Translations under genes and position numbers: made by a program
Assembly (NCBI GenBank): GCA_002633025.1
Contig: NMRB01000958.1
Location: 128,514 to 192,513, forward strand
Source of the DNA: Notospermus geniculatus
Lineage: Eukaryota; Nemertea; Pilidiophora; Heteronemertea; Lineidae
Direction of reading: 5' to 3'
DNA length: 64,000 nucleotides
Shown here: positions 33,501-48,500 of the stretch, piece after piece
Numbering within the stretch: the first letter of the stretch is position 1
How the letters are laid out: every line of letters starts with the position of its first letter
Notes under the pieces: model-generated
Seen by the model: the letters and a program-made list of their open reading frames with translations, nothing else
What the model was told of the DNA's origin: nothing
The model's database searches: none

Positions 33501-36500
33501 AAGCATTCTAGTTTTGGAACATTAAAGAGGACAAAAATTATTTAATCACCTTCCTTTGGATCTCTAAATCAACATTATATATTATGGTCATATCATAAAA
33601 TATTTATTATCAGGGTTTTTGCAAACATATGGTATTGCCCGTGTGACGATGGGTTTTTTTTCAGACAGCATTGCTATTTTTCTGTGTGATTTCCACTGTG
33701 TGAACACACTGGGAAACAGACGCAATGTTTCTCTGCGTGTCGCTAGTTTTTTTAATAACTGAGCTTTGTCAGTGACCTTCACATATCGCATGGATGATTG
33801 TGCACTGAATAAAAATTGGTGAGTTCATACCTGTCGCACCCATAATGATCGTGGTACTAGTGGTGTCCAGAAGTACTGAACAGGTGTGAAAGGAATCAGT
33901 CCCGCTAAAATCAACGTAATGTCTTATTGTTCAGCGATTAGAATATACCGGATTGTTCCCCCAATACCGCTCAAAGTGACACACAAGTTGACCACATTGA
34001 ATACACATTGTCCACTGAGCGGTATTGGGGGAACAATCCGGTATAATATGGCTATGGAGACTATTACCATTCCAATAAAATCTTACAAAAGCGGGCTATT
34101 GTTTGTCGGGTCTGCATTCCTAGGCCGCTGATTCCTGTCACACCTGTAGGGCTTATGCATGTAGCAAATAGCGAATCGCACGAATGACGTAGGACTTGTC
34201 AATTTCATTGTGTTTGTCCGAATCGGCTTTTGTTCTGTCTCACCTTCACAATGTAGTAACTGAGTAAAATTAAGTTGTTATCTCATGTTTGTCTGAACTT
34301 TGCTGCAAAAAATAGAAACTGGGCGGCATGCTATTAAAGATAATGTATCACGGGTATTTCGCGGGCCACGAAAATCAGTGTTTATTTACATTTTGTTTGT
34401 TTATGTCCAGTGCTTTATTGAATTATGAGTAATTTGTTGGTGGCGTGCCCCTCTAGAAATTCTTTTGACTCCAAAAGTATTCAATTTGGCGGGTTGGCAT
34501 ATCCCAAAATGTCCAAATAACATGATGAAAACATCCATTTTACAAACACTGAATCTAAACAATGAAGTCGTGATACGTTATCTTTAAAAGTTGGTCTCTC
34601 CTGAAAAAGAACATCAACCTGCAAACATTGGTGTGGATGCAGTGGGGGCTTATGTAAAAGGGGCACGGGTACACGTAAATCCACCTTTCCTATGCGTGAG
34701 TGGAGGCAGAACGTACCTGCTCTGCAAATACCGTATAACTCAGAGGTTGCGGGCACATCCATCCAGGTGGGCGTATCTCCCACTAGTGAAAAAGCCACCT
34801 TCTCCTCTATGCCACTCGCATCGTTGAGTACAATGTTGTCCGAGTTTAGATAGTCCAATGGAGTCCCGTCAGTCCATTCGAGGTTGGCCTTATCATTATT
34901 CTTGTCCTTCAGGCCAAGCCAGAACTTTGAGCCACTACCAGAACAGCTAAAATTAAAAGTACATTGTGAACAGTTATTGGAATTGCACAAGATTACAACA
35001 GTGTTAAGGAATCAATGCCGAACTGGAGGTATTATTTGTCCTCTCACCAACCCTCCTCGCGCACACCATGTTTTACGGGAGATGTGATTTCATTTCCTCT
35101 GAGCAGATGGCGCTGACGCTCTGTTTTTCCATATTTGGAGACGTGGTATTTGCATAATGCGGTCAAATCCTGGAAGCCTCGTGACACGACCAATGAGAGC
35201 CAAGACATCGGTTGTTATATTTGGCAAGCTCGTTAGAGTGCCATCTTACGGGAAGCAAGTAAACTTATCACCCGGGAAGGGTGCTGTACGAAATGCCGAA
35301 AACGAAGCGTAAACAACTCATCTTTGGAGCGCTGTGTCTCGCCTATTTCGGGGAACTGACTCGTCAGAGTGTCTCATGTGGTGGGAATCGACTTCAATTT
35401 TCGATTAAGACATAGAAACCACAAGAAAATGCCGAGCTGATAGTGTTATTTATTGAAAGAAAGAAGCCAGATTTGCTGTTTTCGAGTTGTATATTTTTGG
35501 TGTTATATATTTTTGGTGATATGTATTAACCACTTTCATAATTTCTGTTTCATTGCGTTTTTTTGGATTTCTTTGAATCGTGACTTTTAATTAATTGACT
35601 GCCAAGTGTCTTTATAGCGTGATACTCTCTTCAACATTCAAAGGTCCGTCCGATTGAGTCACTGATTGATCCGATTGATCTGCACGTCACATGGGTTGTT
35701 CCATTGACCATCCATGACGTCTACATGTACTTTCTTGAAGGTGGGAACTTGCTACCTCCGCTGACTTGGTTGGATGCACATTGGAGTAGGGTTACCGCCT
35801 GGATGGTGAATGTGTAAATCTGTCTTCCATGCGACCTACATATCACTATGTCTCTAACCTGACACGTTCACTGCCCTCTCAATGCGGAAAATAGAGTACT
35901 TCACGGGATAGGCACTTACTTATTTACTGTATCGTAAAATTGATGAAATGAAATACATGTATTATTAAGAAGAGAAGCCATAGCGACATTTCCATCAGTG
36001 AAGTACCATATACCCATCAGCTTAATGGCATTTATGATGGAGCCTCCCTTTCTGGACTTCTCTGCCAAGCATGCCAGGGACCATCTCTCTATAAAGGATA
36101 CAAAATTGCAGTCTCTTTTTTTTCATTATGGTTTCCGATCTCAAGATCGGAAACCATATTGTGTTTGGTCATGGTGTCTGTCTGTCTGTCTGTCTGTCTG
36201 TGTCTGTGTGTGTGTCTGTCTGTTCAGTCTGTCACACCTGTAACTTTGTTCCTGCAAGAGCTACAGACCTGATGTGACCTATCCCCAGGTAACATGACCT
36301 GAGCTACAAGATGTAATGAAAATTTCCGGTCTCCGATACCTGGTTCATGGTGAAATTGATATATCAAAAGTTGAGATTTTGTCTGTCACACTTTTGTTTC
36401 TTGAATAACTTGTCTCCAAGGCCAGCTAGAGCACTGGTAACAAGTTCCTTCCCTATGTTTATGACCCTTGGCAAGATACTGGCATCAACGAATTTATTGT

Positions 36501-39500
36501 CCAGTGTCCGCATCATAATGATATTGATATATCAAATTTGATATTTTGACATATCAGGAAATCTGCCACAGTAAGCAACTTGAAACTGNNNNNNNNNNNN
36601 NNNNNNNNNNNNNNNNNNNNNNNNNNNNNNNNNNNNNNNNNNNNNNNNNNNNNNNNNNNNNNNNNNNNNNNNNNNNNNNNNNNNNNNNNNNNNNNNNNNN
36701 NNNNNNNNNNNNNNNNNNNNNNNNNNNNNNNNNNNNNNNNNNNNNNNNNNNNNNNNNNNNNNNNNNNNNNNNNNNNNNNNNNNNNNNNNNNNNNNNNNNN
36801 NNNNNNNNNNNNNNNNNNNNNNNNNNNNNNNNNNNNNNNNNNNNNNNNAATGTATCATGGGTATTTTCGCGGGCCAAGAAAATCATTGTTTATTTACATT
36901 TTTTTTTGTTTATGTCCAATGTTTTATTGTCTTGTTTTATTGGTGGCATGCCCCTCTAAAAATTCTTATGGCACCAAAAGTATTCAATTGAGTGGATTGG
37001 TATATCCCAAAAATCCACAATAACATAATGTAAACATCCATGTTTACAAACATTGAATGTAAACAATGAAGTCGTGATACATTATCTTTAACATCGATTT
37101 CGAAATCATTTTCATTATTTCTCATCTTTCCATTTTTTATTCATTGTTTTTGTGGTACTAGTTATTGGTTAATGGATCATTTTTTTCCTGCGGCAACACC
37201 AGTACTGTAATTGATTAGACTCTGAATCAATATTTTAAAATGGGTGTATGGTGGTTACGTTGCCGTACTCGAGGGAGTCACGAGCCAGCTTACGACTAAT
37301 TTTGACTAATCGTCTAAAAATTAATTAATTTCGAAAGTAATTGCTCCCACAACGATTTGTGCTCTGGGGCAAAAAAAAACTATTAAAATATATTTCATTA
37401 AAAATTGATCTGAATGATGAATCGATGCGCACTGTCATATTTTCATTTACACATTTTCAAATGAAGTTCTATAGATGTTGGGTAAACTGCGTCTGCGTTT
37501 CTTGCGCGGTGTTTCCGGCAAACGATGATCAGAGTTGTGCAAAGGGGAATCGGCATTAAAGATAATGTATCACGGGTATTTTCGCGGGCCACGAAATTCA
37601 TTGTTTATTTACATTTTGTTTGTTTACGTCCAGGCTTTCTTTGTCTTATGAGTAATTTGTTGGTGGCATGCCTCTCTAGAAATTATGTTGATTCCAAAAG
37701 TATTCAATTTGTTGGGCGGGCATGTCCCAAAAGTCCAAAATGACATAATGTAAAATCTATGTTTACGAACATTGAATGTAAACAATGATGTCGTGATACA
37801 TTATCTTTAAAGGAGGCGCAGACTATCATTCAGGTTAAAATACAAAAGCGCGTATGTTGCGATTCTTTAACATCATCAGACGTCGGGCGTCATTCTGACT
37901 TCACAATAATTGCATCATTCACAATCATGACGACGACCATTGGCATGTTGTCTACGCTAAAGTAGTGAACTTCACCCATTAAATTCATCGTGTGGTCCCA
38001 CCGGGATTTTAGCTCAAAATAAGCATCAAAATTTATTTAAGCAGGTCTGCATTTGATGATAGAAACGTAAAATTCGAAATTGAAATTTTAGATATATTTG
38101 GCCTAGTAGGGTGTATTGGCGTATTGGCCTAAGTAGGTTGTTTAGTAGAGACTTGTACAGTCAGGCGTGAGGGGAGTATGACATAAGCAAGAAAGAGGCC
38201 AGGCATGCCAGGGCAATGGAATTCTTGGATTTATATTGTACAATCGACCCTAAAGTGAAGGGCCCCTTTTGCCCAATTTTCATGGGCGACCAATTTTGAA
38301 ACACACCCCATAAGCTTACGATCGCAGATTTAGTTGTCACCATGTAGGCCTACATGCATTTTAAGGATAACATTCCTTTCACAGCTGGCTACAGATACTT
38401 ACTTGAACATCATCTGCTGGAGGAACGTACTCTCTGCTTTGCTGTGAATGCTCGTTAGGTTTCCAGAATTCTTTGCACAGTCCAGCACCGCCAATGCAAA
38501 GGTCTTCTTTGTTGGAAGATACCAGTAGTTGTAGCCCGCTTTGGGGAGTGGATCACCCGCGAGTTTGCAGGGTAAGTTAGCTTAAAAAAAACATATTAAG
38601 GGTTATGAAAAGTGACTCGAAATCTCGAATTTTTGCCGCAAAAAATCTGACTAACTGCACACTGAATTGACGGTTCCCGAGGGCCCCCGAGCCTTATTTT
38701 CCCATTTTTTTGTGCAGTTAGTCAGATTTTTTGCGTCAAAAATTCGCGATTTCGAGTCACTTTACATATAAACAAAATTACGATCCATTTTTGCGATGTT
38801 TGGTCCGCAAGGGGTAATCAAAAATCAAACTATTCAGTCAGCCTAATTAGGCCAAGATGGCCCAGATTCATAGAACAGGCTCGCATGAGTCCCACTGTGT
38901 ATCTGCTTAATATCAGCCGCTGGTTGGTCACTGCCATTTTTAGGCTGTCTGTATTAGGGAGGGTGAGAAAGCCAAACGATAAACGTTAAGGTGGACAGCA
39001 ATGACTTTATTTGTGACCCGTTCTGGTAAAACCAGGCATATGTCGCTCAGAAGTTGAACCTCAACGAACTAAGATGACACCAGGAGAGAATGAAAGAAAT
39101 TGATTGGTTTCAGATTTCATAATAGACAGGCAATACTGAAACTGACAAACATTTGGTCTCATACTGCCAAGCTAAGAGCGACATAGGCCTGTTTCTACAA
39201 GTGGAAAATCGGTGAGTGTTTCTGTAGCTCAGTGTTCCAATAGACGCGGCCTAGAATGGTTATTGTTGGGTTAGTTGCCGCTTAATCCGTCAGGAGGGAA
39301 ACAATAAGAACAACACAGAAATACGGGGAACACTGATCGACGTTACACCGGAACTGGTCACCATAATAGGGAGGTTTCGAAATCAAACGGTAAACGTAAA
39401 CGTTAACGACAACTCTATTTTTGTACCGAAAATGCAATATAAAATCTGGTTAATGCGTAGTATGAAAAATAACGTTGTCGTAAAGTTTATGTTTATCGTT

Positions 39501-42500
39501 TGATTTCGAAACCTCCCTATTATGCGAATTTGAACGATTTCCGAATGCATGAAGGTCAACATCAACAGGCCAAGTGGACGAAGGTGCCCAGCGGAATGGG
39601 ATTTCCGCAAGTGAATTTTTCTGCTTTTTTGGCTTCGGTCATCCAAGCAAGTTGCACTAGACAACTGCCTGCCCTAGGAATTGGCTGGTGGAGCAGCAGA
39701 CAGACTACCGCGTCGTCGGAGCGGAGCGACTCGTTTTGTATTGTCTTTTTTGCCCTATAGTGCACCAACACAATGCAAAGCTGTCGTTTATGGTCACATC
39801 GCGCAAGTCACCGCCAATAAGCAGGTGTAACGTTTTTCAGTGTTTCCGTGTGTCAGTGTTCCCCCTATTGTTTTTGAAACACTGGCAGATAGATCGATAC
39901 GTGACTCTGTGTGTCCCCAATTGTCAAGTCGCGGCTTATTCCGTCAGACAATAGCAGGGGAACACTCGCAGATGGGGAACGCTCAAAAACGTTACACCTG
40001 CCGCACAAGGGAGTGTATGTGCTTAGCAAGGGAGTGTATGTGCTTAGCAAATTTTCATTCGTGGGTGAGCACTTTACGCTCCTGTGCGATAAAATTTTCA
40101 TCTGGTTAGAAAGGCGGTTCCACTTGTTGGGTCGTGATTAGATAAGGATTAGTTCATCATACACCGCCGGCCTAAATTACGCTGAATGGGTCGATGTCGT
40201 TCTACCTACCTAATCTATACCCAGGGTCATCCTAGGTAATCCTTTTTTTACCCAGGACGAGCCTGGGAACGTAAAGATCTTTAACTTTACCCAGCTTGAA
40301 GTTCCCGCGGAATCGCGCTGATCGCTCCGCCCGTGGATTTCTTATTGCGCACGCGTAGCGCTCAAGAATTAGACCTAAAGAGGTCGTTCAACATTCATGA
40401 CATTTGTCGAGATGGACCCTGTGTGCGCCAAAGACTCCGATTTTGATCGTTTTGACAGTTTGTTTGTTTGGCCTGGTGGTCGAGCGGTCTAACACGCTTG
40501 ACTTTCAATCCTAACCGCTAACAGGGTCAGTGCGTGGGTTCGATCCTCGGCCAGGACATGTATGTGAAAAGCTGTGAACCAATTAGAGTCTGTCGGATGA
40601 GACTCAAAGCCGTGGTCCCTTGTACCTGAGTGTCTATGCCAGGGCATTGTAAAAGACCCCACACAGGTGGACAGTAGCCTGTCGTGGACTCCACCCCGTA
40701 ATATAAGCCTAAGATCCAAAATGGTTATGAAGCTTCAAATTATCTATGTATCTTAACAAGTTGAACGCCAGGCGTGGTTTTTGAAAAAAAAGTTCCTTCA
40801 GTAAGTAAAGTGCCGAACACCGACAGCACAGTGCAGCAACAGTCTTTCCACATTTTCATCATCAGCAAAGTCTTCATCGGAAGAAGTATAGCCAACTCAG
40901 TCATCATCAAGTCCACATTATATTCCTCAATGCATGAAATCTCAAACTAAGGACGCAAAGTCAAAAAATTGCATCGTGACGAACGTAGCAAATTCCATCA
41001 TCCGACGCATGCAGGTGAACGATCGGCGCGATTCGGCGGGAACTCCTAGCTGGGTAAAGTTAAGGATCCTAAGGCCAAGTTCAGACGTCGCTCTAAACGA
41101 CGCGTCGAATACAATTCCTCATTCAGATCCGTCTGGAGAGCGACGTCTGAATTGAATTAAATTCGACGTCAGACGTACTATCCATCGACGTATGAATGGG
41201 ACGGCATATGCGTCGCGCTACGGTCGTACCAAATTCATTTGTATTCGACCCGTCGTTAGAGCGACGTCTGAACTTGGCCTTATGTTTACCAGGGGCGTCG
41301 TGCGTAAAGAAAAGGATTACACCCAGGGTGATCCTGGTTCTCACTCAAATCAGTTCTGAATCGCATTCCACAAACCGTCTTGAGGAAAACGATTTAAAAC
41401 AAATCGATTTGGGAGTTACTATTCACACACAATCTCAAAACGGTTTGGGACCATGCCAAATCGATTCAGATCGTTCACACTGAAAGCGTGTTGAGGTTCT
41501 TGTTGTTGTTGTTGGCGGTGAGGCGAATTCCTGTCCCGCCGCGAAAACCCAGAAGAACCAACCACGCGTTGACATGCGGTAGCACGGGAGGTACTCACGG
41601 CGCGTGCGCAATGAAAACCGACTTGGATAAATCGATTTGGCCACTCACACGTACATTTGGAATGCGATACGGCGAAGGCGCATTAGCCGAATTGACTCGA
41701 AAACACATCGGGATGTGTTTTGGATCGATTTGGAACCTGTCCAAATCACTTTAGAAAGCCAGTGTGAACGCAGCTTTAACCCATTCAGCCTCAATTACGG
41801 CAGACTGTCTGTTCAGTTTTCAACGCTTCTGTCCATTGTGCAGATGCCAGTCATTTTTTCCGTCTTGACCATCAGACATACCTTTTTTGCATATGTATTC
41901 ATACGATTTGGAACAAGTATTATCCCACCAAGCCAATCCGGACGTAGTCGGCTTGATGCGCACGCATTTTTCATAATCTCTGTTTAAAAGCATCGCTTGG
42001 ATTGTAAAGTCGACTGCTGAGTTGTCAGTCCATGTCAGGTGTTCTTTCTTGTCTTCAGGATCTTTTAGCCCAAACCAAGCCTCGCCCACATACCCCCTTT
42101 TTATGCACCTAATAAAAATAGAAAATTTAAAAATTTAAAAATTTAATTTGGTTATGACACGAAACAAACTCATCGACTCAGACGCGTAGTTTACATCATC
42201 TGGTTAATCTGAGGCACTGACCTGATTGCACCTTGCACCCCTCTGGTTATGAGTGAGCCATTCCAATCCTCTAAAGTAGGACAGATTAAGCAATCATGTG
42301 TATCAAGGCAAGGGGGAATACATAATGGTTACGGCCCAAACAGAATACAAATTTAGGGCCGTATGCACGAGTCGGACTTCAGCCACACTTTCATTAAAGT
42401 CTGACTTTACTCAATGCTTCAAGCAAAGATAATGGCCCGTATTCTAGAAGCCTCCTTAACTCTAAGGTCCACTTTAAGCTTTTGTATTCTGCCCTGCAAA

Positions 42501-45500
42501 CAATAGCTAAAGGTAAACCTTAGAGTTAAGGAAGCTTCTACAATACGGCCCAATGTCTAACGTAAGCTATACTTTAGGCTAAAATCCGACCCGTGCATAC
42601 GGCCCTTAGCATTGTAAAATCGTTAATTTTCATCGGATTTGGAAAGGAGCTGTTCACTTTCGGAACCATTTTCCCAACTAACTTTTCATTATGTTGCAGT
42701 TGTCTGATTTTCATGATAACTTCAGGTGTAATATTTTATAATGTGAACTACTATATCATGAAAGAAAAATGTGAAGTCAGTTTCATTAATTACGAAAACA
42801 AAGAGCATTTGCAAAATGTCCGAAATCAGCATGAAAACAGTGAAATTATTCCCTAATGTTTGTTGTACTGGGAGAATAATGGTATTATTTATCATTCATC
42901 GAAAAATCTTTACTAAACATATTGGTTTTGCTGAAATATTTGCATAAAATGTGTGATTTTCTTCATTTCAGCACCCCTATTTAAGTGGGGGAAGAACAGA
43001 ACAGCACATATAGGCCTGTCAGATTTGAATGAAATGCTGTGGTAAAGATTATGGTCAATATCAGTGATCAGTGGTTTGTTGGTGTTGCGTAAGGTCATAA
43101 AAGGGAATACTTGAATTTGACGTCCCACTGATCACTTAGGCCTACCCACATGTCATGGTTGATTATGCATAACTGATATTGACCATAATCTTTACCACAG
43201 CATTCCATTCAAATCTGACAGGCCTAGATGTGCTGTTCTGTTCTAACCCCACTAAAATAGGGGTCCAGAAATGAAGAAAATCACACATTTTATGCAAATA
43301 TTTCAACAAAACCAATGTGTTTAGTAATGATTTTTCGATGAATGATAAATAATACCATTACTCTCCCAGCACAACAAACATTAGGGAATAATTTCAGTGT
43401 TTTCATGCTGATTTCGGACATTTTGCAAAAGCTCTTTGTTTTCCTAATTAATGAGGCTGATGTCACATTTTTCTTTCATGATTATGTAGTTCACATTATA
43501 AAATATTACACCTGAAGTTATCATGAATATCTAACATAATGTAAAGTTAGTTGGGAAAATAGTTCCGAAAATGAACAGCCCCTTTCAGCAGTTTTTTTAT
43601 ATAACAAATAATTCTCTGTTCAACTGCAAGGCAAGTCAAGGCAACATGCTATTTTCCATTCTGTTATAAATCAGGCAGAGAAGGAAAACAACAGGATTAC
43701 GCAAAATCGACATCATAGATCTCTTATCTAGACTCCTCTAAAACGCGTTTCACAGGGGTCAAATGGGTCGGTGGAGCCTATGGCATGTAAAATCGAACAA
43801 CGCTTCATTTTACTTTAAAAGTACAAAGTACAGTACAAAAGTACATGTGAAAGGAAGCATTGTTCGGTTTTACTGATTACATTTACATCCCTTAGGCTCC
43901 ACCATTGTCAAACGACCAGCAAACCACAGATGTTCGCTATAAAAAACGACTAATGCAAAATTATGAATGCTAGGACCAGTTAAATTAAACAACACACTTT
44001 TCTACTTCCATCCTGAATCAATAGTTTTTTATGCCAACCATGTCCTAACAACGTCAACAATTACAATCATGTGGCTCATGAAATATTCTGAGAACTTCCA
44101 TCCATTTCCAATAAACGTTTTTGTGTAATATTTATGTGCGTATGGGTTGCTTTTCAACCATGTCCTAACAACGTCAACATTATTAACCTATGTTTTTTAC
44201 GTCTTTGGGAGAGAGGAATGATGCCAGATTCTAATACAATTTACGAAGTGGACAGCTGACAGTTATTTCTGTACTAATTCTAAGGGCTTCAACTTGTACT
44301 TTCTCAAGACGATCAGATAGGGTTACTGGGATGGAATCGGATACAATATCATCATATTCAACAATATGACGAATTATGGTTAATAGGCAAACTCCAGAAC
44401 TGTAGGGCCTACGTTTAACTTTGTATTTGAGGTTTTGTAAAATACCAATCCTTTTAGAGCTACCACCAATTTCATCAATATATAATTTCCAATTTCCACT
44501 GTTTTCAAATGGTAATCCTATTCTTCATTCCACTTCCGATTGGCGCGAGGTTTATCAACGATAGCTCTGCAACGGCTGGGCCGATTTTGATGAAACATAC
44601 GTCAATCGACCTGTCTTTCTTGGCGGTACAGCCATCATCACTGTCATTTTCCCGAAAAACGTGAAAGAAAAAAGTTCTTTCACAAATCACAGTTCGTGTT
44701 TACGGCCGAAATGGCGGCCATTTTGAAATGACGCAATGCATCGCGCACGTGTAAACTGCACTGAACAGCATAGCGAAATGAAATGGGTTTTGAGAAAGGG
44801 ATCCGTTTTGCAGGCCTTACGCGAAAAATGAAGATAGCAGAAAGATACCGGCAAGAAAGACAAGTTAATTGATGTATGGTATGTTGAATTTGACCCAGCC
44901 GTTGCAGAGATATCGGCTGAAAACCTCGCGCCACTGGGATTTGGAATGAACTGTAGATGTTTATGCTGAGCGACCAAATCAACTGACCGAGTATCAAGCT
45001 GAAGTGAAACAGCAGAGGGACATCTTTTCCTGCTGAACATCAAAAGGGGTAACATCTCACTAGTCCGAAGGTTCACTAATCCGAAGGTCCGCTAGACCGA
45101 AGGTCCAGTAGTCCGAAGGTCCACTAATCCGAAGGTTCACTAGTTCGCAGTTTCATTGATGTCCGTTGTGTGGTGTGAATGGACAAACACAGGGGAAGAT
45201 GCCTATCGATTTTGAGCTCAGAGCGCAACAAAGGATTTCAAGATGGCAGCCAGAAAACCAGAGCCCAGTCAAATAATTGAAATTAATTAGTCAATTCGTT
45301 ATCCTTAATTTGACTCACTGTTTGGTACGATGACTCGTATTGATGAGTCTAATTGACTCACCAGAATTTAAAGGTCCGTAGTTTTACTCAATTCAATGAG
45401 TCATCTGTTGTCCTCATGTTGTTCTCACTGGCAGGGATTATGGTGATTATTTAGGGCACGAGGCCTGCCAGTGGTGGTGACCTGGGCGTGGTAAGGTCAA

Positions 45501-48500
45501 TCGGTGGTCCATCTGCTTTAACCGTCAATTTCATGACCATCTTAATTTCATAGGGATATCAGAAAGATATATACAGCATGTTTCAGAAAACATCTCCGAC
45601 ACTACGCCACGCAAAGTGGATGTCCACAGTTACTCAAGGGAGTAGGCGCTGATATTAATAATGATCCACCTACTTTCCCACTGGCCCATCCAGTCGCCCC
45701 ATCCCACCCTAATCCACTTTTAGCTCACAACACATCCGCTGCCGAACCCATCCAATGGTTAACCTTCGGACTATTGGGCCTTCAATTTAGTGGACCTTCG
45801 GACTACTGTGGCCCTTCGGACCAGTGAAGCTTAATTTTCGGAGTACTGAACCTTCGGACTAGTGGACCTTCTAACTAATGAACCTTCGGACTATAGTGAA
45901 CCCTTCACAAAAATCAATTCGGTCTGTACAAAATGGTGTTACTGATAACATCCGGCCCAGTTTGTTCCTATAGTATATACCCTGTACTTACTCCTGGATT
46001 CTAGCTGCCAACCAGTCCCATTCGTCTTTACTGTGGACGCTCGCAAGATGACCGCCAAGTTTGATACATGACTGTTCAGCCCCTGCGAAGGATTCCTTAT
46101 GCGTCTTGTACATGAAATATGGTTGACCTGCCTGCCGTTGTTTCCACGTCCCATCCGGGCAGGCTGAGTGGACACCTGTAAGACGATCCACTGTTAAAGC
46201 GCCACTGTATGCATTATGACCTTAACCTGACCTTTGACCTTCAATCTGAACATCAGAGAACGATTTGCACGCGCATCGTAACACTGACATGTCTGATGTA
46301 TATCGGGCATCGCCATATTGCTCCGGGAACTACTGTCGGTGGCACGTGACGAAGGTCAGTTGTTTACCTCCGGGTTTGATTATTTGATTTGAAACGTGGT
46401 ATATGCATGCGCGACAAGACTGTTCAAATATATCTATTTGAACGATCCAAGTCATCAATTAGGCATTGTGAGTGTTGCCACCCACACATAGAACAATTAC
46501 TTTACCTGATGAAAGGTTAGTCACGCTATAACACCACGTTGAACTTCTCAAGTGGTGAAGCTATGGCGGCAATTTTTGTTTCGACATAGTATGAGTCCAG
46601 CCTCGGTGTTATCATTGGCTATACATGTACAATGTATATAGAAAGAGTCACCTAATGCTTACAGTCGGGCTTTAACATCAGTAAATATTTGCCTAAATCC
46701 ACTTAATAACTTCAAATCTACAATAAATAAAATTATCTCACCGATATAATGTGCAAAGAACCCACAAATACGTGAAGAAGTATCAGCATTGGTCTGCACT
46801 ATACATTTATCAAGTGTGGAAGATTAAGGTCAAGGCGAATCATGAATTATGGACCGTATTCTAGAAGCTTCCTTAACTCTAAGGTTTACCTTTAGCTATT
46901 GTTTGCAGGGCAGAATACAAAAGCTTAAGGTGGACCTTGGAGTTAAGGAGGCTTCTAGAATACGGGCCTATATCTCGATTTGCGAGATGATTACTACGCC
47001 GAGGCTCCTTAAGACGGTCGAGGTAGTGTACGATGGCCGTCCGAATGTACCCGAGTACCTCCGAAGATGACGTTGACTGCTTTGACCTTTATAACCTCGT
47101 TTACAGGTTTACAAATGCGATCAATGCAAAATGTGTACCACAGCGCAAATTTATGGTGGCGAGGTTGATCAGGATCAGTGTATCCGGACGTTTCAGTGCA
47201 GGCCTGACAAGACTTTCAAACTTACTTGATGAAGGGTTAGTCGCAGTACAACAGCGAGTTTAACTTCACAATCAAGCGATAAAAAACATGGTGGCCATTT
47301 TTGTCAGCTAAGGGTTTGACGTTGTACAACCTTGGTGTTACCACTGGCTGTGTATGGGACACCAGTCTTATCACTTTGGGGACGGATACCGAGGCACACC
47401 TCATGCATGGTGTGGCACTTGAAGGTCAGTTGTCGCATGTTTTGAGTAATTGTTCATTTTAAGATGTCAAGGTGGAGCTCTTCAACTCTAATCCTAGTGC
47501 CATCTCATTGTGATCACCCACCACAGAAATGGGTCCAAAAATTAGTTTTTGGTGATGTACCCATGAATTGAGAGTTCATCGATGTTAGCAAGAACCTAAA
47601 ATATGGTTTGCTCACAGCATCACATGATATATGAAGAATATCATAATGTACGGCCTGATGGTGCAAGAATAGATAGGCAAACTTCTAGATTGCAAGTTGT
47701 TCAGCAACAAATGTGATTAAAACCCTCGCATTTGACCCAAAGAACATCAGCCTGCCTGTGGTAAACTAATTCAGGAAGACAGCTTGATATATTGCTATCA
47801 TATAAAGATAAAAAATAATCGTCAAATGCATGTCTGCTAGTCAGAGCTTGGGAAGGTGGACTAAGTACGTAAGTTGAGTTAGGGCCCGTACGATAGAGAA
47901 CAATCAGAAAGTTTGGGTGGAGCGGTGGCATGTGTTTAACGCGTATCACAGATGAGAACCCGCATATGCATGATAGGTGCGCCTGCCATAGGAAGTTTTG
48001 GACATTTTGTGAAGTTTTGGAATGCTCTGAGTTGCGAATGTTGAAGCACCATTGCGAATGTTGAAGCACCATTTCATCACAAAAACACGCTGATGATCAA
48101 AAGATGCGAAGTTTTGGGCCAAGGAGCCATCCATGTTCGCGAAGCCGTCGTTAAAACAGCTGGCAATAATGAGAGCCAAAGATAAGGCAGACGATAGGGT
48201 TAGCCGAAGCCTTCGTTTAGATGCCGTTGTGGTCTCGTTGACAACGAGCTTGTTGCTTTCTCGTTGGGACGGCCATCGGTCCTTAACAATGTGACGCACT
48301 TGGATTGTTACGAAACCCGTGAAGTGTTAAGCCTGTAGTGAATATAGGCTACTAGTTAGAACTGGCCAAAATGTGCACACACAGTGAAACATAAAAAACG
48401 GCTGATGTTCGTAGTATCACCTGTTACAGTCTGAAAAACCCCACTTCCAAAATATCTGGATGAGGACAACCAAGAGTGAGGGAACTGGGCAAGGGGCTAT

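Larger units (their letters stand above)
32954..34716 (-). other. Intron 5 of the lectin/EGF gene
   Basis: It carries three repeat elements (33072-33379, 33944-34045, 34334-34587). Nothing else was recognised. Confidence 0.6.
34947..38402 (-). other. Intron 4 of the lectin/EGF gene
   Basis: Contains an assembly gap, two TTAA MITEs, a GTCT microsatellite and a perfect short palindrome; 35000-36100 shows nothing recognisable. Confidence 0.55.
40205..41350. repeat. Composite foldback carrying a SINE and a smaller foldback
   Basis: AGATCTTTAACTTTACCCAG near 40276 pairs with CTGGGTAAAGTTAAGGATCC near 41050, and ACCCAGGGT words lie at both outer edges. A tRNA-derived SINE (from 40470) and the class B hairpin (41072-41280) sit inside or within the right arm. 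Confidence 0.6.

Noticed and set aside
36532-37023. Open frames across the second run of Ns
   Set aside because: Artefact of translating Ns.
40470-40556. Possible tRNA-Leu/Ser-like gene with GGCCTGG/CCAGG ends
   Set aside because: The arm lengths are off and a SINE-like body follows; kept only as a SINE.
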